Part shown: positions 58,601 through 64,000 of the stretch, piece by piece
How positions within the stretch are numbered: position 1 is the first letter of the stretch
Layout: each line of letters opens with the position of its first letter
From: Siphonodentalium dalli
Taxonomy: Eukaryota; Mollusca; Scaphopoda; Gadilida; Siphonodentaliidae
NCBI GenBank assembly: GCA_032622095.1
Contig: CP136062.1
Location: forward strand, 151,152,875 to 151,216,874
Direction of reading: 5' to 3'
Length of the DNA stretch: 64,000 nt
Notes under the pieces: generated by a model
Database searches by the model: none
What the model was told of the DNA's origin: nothing
What the model saw: only the letters and a program-made list of their open reading frames with translations
Program-made: the position numbers and the translations under genes

Positions 58601-60122
58601 CTGACGTGGAACTGTATAACATTGAACAAACAAGGTAGAGAATTTATTTCTTTGTTAACACTTGCTCCCCAATAATCTACGTCACATTAGGGGGGTGGTC
58701 GAGATTGCATGATTGTGTGACTTTTGTGAGCCGATATCGCATTTAAACATTTAATTAATTACCCGGGAGAAATTCCTCAATTGTAACCGACGCAAACCAA
58801 GTCACTTAAATCGTGCAATATTCGAGTTGCAACCTTCAACCACAGTCAAGTACATTATTAAAGAACAGGTAACAACTAAGAAATATATTACCTGCACTAT
58901 TTCTTGCAATGTAATATATGAAGAATTGGGCCTGTATAGTAACATCAAGATAACAGTGGGTGGATGATGAGAACGGTTTTAGGCTTCAACGCTCAATTAC
59001 TGCTTTGAGTCTTTTAGAACTCAGACGTTTTCTTCTACCATCGTACGGAACTTATCAATTTAATTTATTAACTTGTTTCTGTGAGTCATAGACCCGATTC
59101 GTTATCTCGAGATTAAACCCAAAGATTTTGCGGTAATATCTCATGTTCAGAATGTGAAAAAAATCGTAGATTTTAAATGGGGCATTCACCCATGCAAGCC
59201 AAACAACTTGACGCATTAGGAAACCCTAACCATCGCAGTGGACGCTATTATGTTATAAACGTAACTCACTCTAGTTATTCCGATGACGCCTATATTTCCC
59301 CCGAATGACGTAGTGGCATGACCAATCCCACAAGCCCCTGCGAACATGCTCATAAGCCCTTCCGTTGCTATTCCCCTGTTGACAGCAGATGGCGTTGGTG
59401 GAGGAACCAAACATGTCCGTGCGCATGCGTAGTAGTCGCCGATGGAATCTATGATGGCCGCGATGGAGGCAAACAGGAAGTTCACAAATACTGCTGTGCT
59501 GAATGTTGGTGCGCCGAACTGCCCTGTGTTACGAATGGACAGAGTTGGTTTAACCAGTTCTATACGGAATGGATTATCCCATTCAGTTATATAACTATAC
59601 ATTGGAACAGTATATTATTCATTTGGAGGGGTGATCATGTAATAAAAGCAGCGGGCACAGAAAACAGATAATACAAGAGCAGAAAGAGTACTATCCATTG
59701 GTGGGAAATGTTGAGATAATTATAAGTTCAACAAACGACCTATACACTCTAAAAAATCGAGGTGCATTTTGCCCCCCGCCCCGGGACAGCAGAAATACTT
59801 ATCTTGAATATCTTCATTAGTGGGACATGTTCAAATAATAGGTTTAAAATAATTATTGTCGTTTGTTGAACTGCGTCTTTTAGATATACTAGTAAATGTA
59901 TGAAAATAACTACTTTGAGGAAGATTATTCTCTATTCATATTCGATCACCCCAGGGGAGTGTTCCATATCACTTTAAAGTTGTGTGCGTAAACTAGCCAT
60001 ATTAATTCTTCAAGTGTACGATAAAATGTATTGGGTTATCCCACGTGTTATACACGTTGGAATTATCGTCTGAACTCTGAAAGATCTCAACCAGATTCGA
60101 CAAAGTAAATAATGCGACGGCA

Positions 60123-60157
<35 letters not shown>

Positions 60158-63100
60158 GTTAGGCAATCGCGTGAATCAGCTGACCGCCGGTAGTTAAAGT
60201 CCCACTTAATTTTCGAATCACCAGATCACATTATATACAGCATATTCCATAGTATATACCATTTGAAAGAGGAAGCTACAAAACAATGCACTATCAACTG
60301 ATCCGGTCGAATAAACTGGAAACGTGTTGTTTTTGTCGAGGCACCGAAGTGTGTTCTGTGCTTAATTTTGATCCGGACTCTACTGTAGAGTCTATTTTTC
60401 TCAATGCAAGGGGAATACCTCTATCTCGTAGCTTGAATTTTGGTGCATTCTGAGTTGACAACGGGGGAAGTCTTGGAATGAATCAAAGAATCTCTATCAC
60501 TTGGTGGACACTCCTATATATATATTTGGTTCCTCTTCAAAATGTTGTATAATATGGAATATGTTGTGCATAATCTTATCTGGGCATTCGAAAATTAAGT
60601 GGGCCTTTAATAGCTACCCAAGTTTGAATTTTTGCCGTTTTACAATCAAAACAGACATGTCCATTGTGCTCGTATTATTAATTTATTAATCAATTGGCAG
60701 ATATATTCAAAGTTTTAATATAATACTACCTGGATACGGCAGTAGAAACCATGGAGTATCCTTTATGACGTGCAGCCTGGAGTCTGTTCTGGACATGTAT
60801 TGGGGGTCATCCGGGTCATCAGTGAGTACACCCGTCTCTGTGAGTATAAAACTGACTATCCATCCAACGATCAGCGCGATCAGTACCTGGATAAGATTGC
60901 AGATTGGGTAAGTTGCAATCGTGTTTATGACTTATTACATTACCATAGCACGTATAGCAGTGTCATCAGGGTTAACTCCGGTAAACCGAACGACAGTTTT
61001 TTGCTTAAAAGTACTCAATCCGATCAGACGGTCCCCATATCATCAAGATACAACAACAACATTTCTTAAAAATACGCTTTAGTTATCAGAATCGATTAAT
61101 TGCAACAAAATAATGCTAACCACAATTTGACCGTGTTACCACTTGATTTTAGAGTTATCCATCTTCATCCGCAATGTTGTCCGAGCCACAAATAATTGCA
61201 CATCTCGAGAAATAACAATTCAAAAATCGATATCTAATAACTCTGTGCTTTGATTGGGGGGGGGGGGTGTTCCTCGACAAAGAATGAAATATTTTTTTAC
61301 CCCTGAAGCCAAAGCAATAGTAATTTGGGAGCGTTAATTCGGATAATGCATCTTTAAAAATCAGTTGACATATAAAGGACACGCGGTTTGTGTCCTGACA
61401 GCCAATACGTCAAGGATTAGATATGAAATAATATATATTTGGGGCTCACGATTAGATAGAGATTGGTATTCAATCTGAGTAACAGACGTCACGCGATGTA
61501 AAATTGCATTTCGAAATGAGAATCCAGATTTAATCGAAGGAGGTGATTATACTGACTAAATAACAGAGATATTAATATATCACATGAAACCCCTATTATA
61601 TCATTGAAAAATCCATTAGATATTTTCTTATCTCTCACTAGTGGGTAATCGCCGCGTGCTTCCCGGGATACTTGGCATCGCGCCAAGTAAATTACCGCGC
61701 GGATTAATACTATTTAGAAAAGCCGCGCTTGACACCAATACCAGACATTGCATAATGATTGCTTTGTTCGTTAAAGTTCAATTATTGTCCAACTTCGTTG
61801 CACTAACGAAAATATGCACAAAACAAAGAAATTGCAAATTGGGGGACTATATGTTTCGTCGCAAGGCAGAGCGCGCAATACTGTCGTGAAGCGTCTCAGC
61901 CATCGCCGTGCATGTATGCATTTTACATCCATTTTTCAGCTTCTTTTAAAGATTTTTATTTGTTAAAAAGGCATAAAGCTCTAGTTTTTCCATGCAATAT
62001 TCAAGTTCTTCAACTCGTTATGTTGGGATATAAGATTTTATGAAATTCGTTTGATAAATTTGATTCACAATTTGAATCAAATTTATCAAACTCGTTCATA
62101 AAATCTTATATCCCAACATAACTCGTTGGAGATCCTCTATAAATTAAAAACAGTTTTAAAGAGCGTTTTATTTTTAAAGAGATTTTTATTTTTTAAAGCC
62201 GGTGTTTTAACCAAAGAAGTGATTTTAAAGAATCCCGATTAAGTATTTTTCGCTATTAGGCGAGCCTGCATGAAACAGTGCTACATTTTACTACACCCCG
62301 GCCCAGTTCCAGGAACAAAACATATATAGGTCGTTCAAAACATATATAGGTCATTCAAAATATAGGTAGTTCATAACGTATATAGGTCGTTCATAACATG
62401 AATAGGGCGTTCAAAACATAGGTCGCTCAAAACTAATATAGGTCGTAAAACATATGTAGGTCGTTCAAAACATATATAGGTCGCTCAAAACATATATAGG
62501 TCGTTCAAAACATATATAGGTCGTTAAAAACATATACAGGTCATTCAATAATAAGGTAGATACTTCTATACAAACTTTTTATTCCACAGAAATACCATCA
62601 GCATGAAACTATAAAGAGCTTTTGTCGTTAGTATTTTCATGATAATGTAACATAGCGGTGCTTCTGTGCGACATATCTTATCCCTTCTTCCAAATTATGA
62701 AGAAATATTTGCAGGTTCAACTAACCGCATGTCCGCTCAACCGTTCAATACAACAATAGGAATATGTACGAAAGCTAGGTTTATGCATTTCATGTCGACT
62801 TCATTATATGTAACCGTGCATATGATCAACCCACCAACAATATACTGATCGAAGCAGAATTACTCCGTATATGTCTGGAAACCAATTCCGAGTTTCATTG
62901 CACCCCTCGCATTTTTCATTTATATATATCAAAATGACGGGCGTCATCTGACGATCACGTGATACTAATCTGCCACTGTAAATGGTGTCCAAAGGTTATA
63001 AAAATCAAGGTATACTTCGCTGAGCCCCTATATAACAATCTCCTCCATCCTTATACGGGAGCATTGTAAATGTATTTGGAGTTATTTATATCAGCTAAAG

Positions 63101-63352
63101 TCATAAAATTGCAAGGAAGTGTGTGCAATGATGTTCAAACAACAAATGATTATGTATCTTTGTCCATTCTAACATAATTCAGAAAAATCTAATGATTTGT
63201 CCCATTTTTTTTTCATTTTACGTCACCTTACCGAAAATGATCTGTGGTAAGTGGATTTAGCGATATGAAATCCGCGCTTCCTGTTATACCATGGTAATGG
63301 TGCTCTAATGTTCTTCATATACAGTGGGAGCGCTATCCCAATCACACATGTT
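52381..63352 (-). CDS. SLC23/nucleobase-ascorbate transporter family gene, 3' part (six exons)
   Basis: Exons 63352-63232, 60886-60730, 59523-59270, 56807-56534, 53775-53680 and 52610-52381 join in phase to 376 codons plus stop, roughly the C-terminal three fifths of a vertebrate SVCT. Seen in order: a membrane segment (CVIGIALPLYM) and NIRAPLPWY; VLIALIVGWIVSFILT; PWFLLPYPGQFG; the transport-domain motif IDSIGDYYACAR; the NAT signature region GNIGVIGITR; GKVGAIFVTIPYAVLGG; SNLQYIDLSSTRN; CFLDNTVPGTREERG; cytosolic tail. Family role: sodium-coupled ascorbate or nucleobase uptake across the plasma membrane (known for relatives). Here the usual Glu of ESIGD is Asp and the first NAT residue (Q/E/P) is Gly, so the substrate is uncertain. 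The 5' exons were not found. Confidence 0.92.
52611..53679. other. Transporter intron before the terminal exon
   Basis: Contains a G-run near 52951 and a TTAA MITE at 53040-53507 (ends aggtactcaatccg and a degenerate cggattatgcatct). No other feature. Confidence 0.55.
53680..53775 (-). CDS. SLC23-like transporter exon (last helix, DNTVPG)
   Basis: A split Gly, 31 codons and one base: VEDLDKLFKMLLANPAFACG then IVACFLDNTVPG. The FLDNT.PG motif is diagnostic. Acceptor gtcttgcag at 53776, donor gtaaga at 53679. Confidence 0.95.
53776..56533. other. Transporter intron with MITEs and TACTATATAGTACC palindromes
   Basis: 53860-54030 is a hairpin-like stretch (ataatgtggcaggaattgaa / ttcaattcccgccatctta). 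About 54600-54830 has inverted words aacgcgctaacctat / ataggttagcgcgtt. A TTAA MITE of the AAGTGGGCC family runs from 54971 to about 55320. The palindrome-rich region is 55510-56220. The rest is featureless. Confidence 0.5.
55510..56220. repeat. Region of TACTATATAGTACCTA-type palindromes
   Basis: Words such as ggtactatatagtacct and tatatagtagctata recur in both orientations at 55540-55620 and 55965-56215. They flank a more GC-rich 300-bp core without such words. The ends tacactc (about 55518) and gagtgta (about 56220) are inverse and may be element termini. Confidence 0.6.
56534..56807 (-). CDS. SLC23-like transporter exon (VASRRVFQVLG ... HWVAKTPDG)
   Basis: 91 codons plus one base: VASRRVFQVLG, GKVGAIFVTIPYAVLGGVQ, SFGIFIGVCLSNLQYIDLSS, TRNLAIIGITMLLGLMLPHW. 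Acceptor atttccag at 56808, donor gtacgt at 56533. Several membrane helices of the gate domain are evident. Confidence 0.95.
56808..59269. other. Transporter intron carrying a 52-bp minisatellite
   Basis: 57200-58495 is the tandem array described separately. 58509-58905 is a truncated copy of the GATCATGCC long-TIR MITE. The remainder shows nothing. Confidence 0.55.
57200..58495. repeat. 52-bp minisatellite, about 23 direct units and one inverted unit
   Basis: Unit core acgaccacagcgccgtatcc then cccaataacacacactccca and ctacattcatta. The first copy (57200-57272) is in reverse orientation; direct units follow from about 57300. A block of eight units recurs with a shift of about 413 bp (marker cgtgccacccg at 57631 and 58044). 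Minus-strand open frames (GAVVVNECSG repeats) are by-products of the repeat. Confidence 0.95.
59270..59523 (-). CDS. SLC23-like transporter exon with substrate-site motifs
   Basis: A split Gly then 84 codons. Contains GQFGAPTFS, AAIIDSIGDYYACARTCLV, PPPTPSAVNRGIATEG and GGNIGVIGITR. The Asp codon is 59449-59447 and the altered NAT-position Gly codon is 59299-59297. Acceptor aacacag at 59524, donor gtgagt at 59269 (phase 0). Confidence 0.95.
59524..60729. other. Transporter intron
   Basis: Contains a TTCTATACTAAA-type fragment near 59700-59900, a taa microsatellite at about 60122-60158 and a TTAA MITE at 60194-60610 (ends aaagtcccacttaattttcg / cgaaaattaagtgggccttt). Confidence 0.6.
60730..60886 (-). 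CDS. SLC23-like transporter exon (TM segment, PWFLLPYPG)
   Basis: 52 codons plus one base. Encodes VLIALIVGWIVSFILTETGV, an acidic DDPDDP stretch, YMSRTDSR and PWFLLPYP, which match the family's ...RTD...PWF..PYPGQWG segment. Acceptor ttatccag at 60887, donor gtagta at 60729. Confidence 0.92.
62011..62129. repeat. Hairpin with direct-oriented CTCG boxes
   Basis: The arms tatgttgggatataagattt / aaatcttatatcccaacata and gataaatttgattca / tgaatcaaatttatc pair almost perfectly. CTCG at 62014, 62091 and 62122 (TTCG at 62046) all read forward, leaving the only mismatched positions in the stem. Confidence 0.85.
62318..62549. repeat. CATATATAGGTCGTTCAAAA tandem array
   Basis: About twelve 16-20 bp units of catatataggtcgttcaaaa with small deletions. 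Confidence 0.9.
63232..63352 (-). CDS. SLC23-like transporter, first visible exon
   Basis: Starts with one base of a split codon, then 40 codons: TCVIGIALPLYMKNIRAPLP, followed by WYNRKRGF and ending HRSFS. It aligns with the SVCT stretch before VLAI...W. Acceptor ttctttcag at 63353, donor gtaagg at 63231 (phase 0). The split first codon shows at least one more upstream exon ending with two bases. Confidence 0.8.
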
Positions 63353-64000
63353 CTGAAAGAATAATCGAAAACGTTTTATAATACACGAACGCAGATGGTA
63401 ATGGTTGCGAGTAGCGATATGAGGCAAATAACATTATGGACCGACACATCAACTTCAGTTCACATATGTTTATACATATGTATAGGTACTGCAAGATCCA
63501 CACACACAAATGAAGGGGTTCACGATTGTGAGAGCGAGACACCAGCGTGAAAATGACACAGTGCATGGTCATTGTCTAATGTCCATTTTTTTAAATAGAT
63601 ATTTGCCTTCTTTAAAACAAACTCTTGTCTACGACTGGAATTGGACAATGTGGCTTGAAGTGAGTGGAAGGGAAAGACTGTGCTTGTTAATCACAAAGTT
63701 ACAACAAATGACAGAACTCGTGATATCGACATTCATCACATAATGCACAATCGATTGACTCACCAAGTGACGCTGGTAGTATTACTTTTCACGAAAGGTC
63801 AAGGTTATGATGATTAAAGCAACCATTCTGAAAACCGATTGATTTCCAAAGCTGGAATCGATGTTGATTTGATTTGTAAGATCAGAGAGGATAACTCTGA
63901 GTTGTTCATATGGGACGAATTGGGGCCCAAATGGCCCACACAAATGCAATGTTGATGGTTGTCAGTTCATGTTTGAGTCAAACTGTGGGAGTCAAACACC
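63353..64000. other. Unresolved end of window
   Basis: The next upstream exon of the transporter should lie here or beyond 64000. I could not identify one with the expected motifs on the minus strand. A gtgagt-like donor at 63758-63753 exists, but the frame before it has a stop. Confidence 0.35.

Larger units (their letters stand above)
60887..63231. other. Transporter intron
   Basis: Contains a TTAA MITE at 61005-61357, the CTCG hairpin at 62011-62129 and a 20-bp tandem array at 62318-62549. 61380-62000 and 62600-63200 show no recognisable feature. Confidence 0.55.

Noticed and set aside
63745-63840. Possible upstream transporter exon ending at a gtgagt donor (peptide ILPASLG)
   Set aside because: The frame has a stop shortly before, and its phase does not fit the two-base requirement of the next exon.
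1-64000. CRISPR arrays, bacterial operons, tRNA or rRNA genes
   Set aside because: None seen. The direct repeats are eukaryotic minisatellites without unique spacers, and no cloverleaf was recognised by eye.

Overview
The window is AT-rich animal nuclear DNA. It has long introns with GT-AG splice sites in the order of kilobases, and introns and spacers are packed with inverted-repeat transposons, minisatellites and homopolymer runs. There are no operons, no dense ORFs and no tRNA or rRNA genes that I can recognise. The two genes are animal families: a secreted animal-type haem peroxidase and an SLC23/nucleobase-ascorbate transporter. The frequent TACATGTA/GTACCGGTAC words, a Helitron and many TTAA-flanked MITEs would suit a lophotrochozoan such as a mollusc, but this placement is an inference.

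Gene 1 (minus strand, 41299 down to 336) is a complete peroxidase gene of 11 coding exons that I assembled by hand from splice sites, reading phase and family motifs. It gives 814 codons: signal peptide, furin-type site, poly-Ser stretch, a full haem-peroxidase domain with every catalytic residue I looked for, and a C-terminal thrombospondin type-1 (TSP1)-like module. Two introns are about 13 kb and carry most of the repeats.

Gene 2 (minus strand, 63352 down to 52381) is the 3' part of an SLC23-family transporter in six exons (376 codons plus stop). Its 5' exons lie upstream of the window or were not recognised. It sits upstream of, and in the same orientation as, the peroxidase gene, with about 11 kb between them.

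Layout: 1-335 is the peroxidase 3' flank; 336-10499 holds exons 11 to 5; 10500-23796 is intron 4 (Helitron, TTAA MITEs, a broken Ty3-type integrase remnant, palindrome-rich elements); 23797-27876 holds exons 4 to 2; 27877-40938 is intron 1 (a 5 kb element with 1.3 kb inverted arms, minisatellites, hAT-like MITEs); 40939-41299 is exon 1; 41300-52380 is a repeat-filled spacer; 52381-63352 is the transporter, with a 52-bp minisatellite array in one intron; 63353-64000 is unresolved.

The most unusual signal is a group of long hairpins (about 9.0, 14.7, 26.4, 27.5 and 62.0 kb). In each, CTCG boxes lie in the same orientation on both arms of an otherwise palindromic stem. The transporter also has substitutions at the two positions that contact substrate in this fold.
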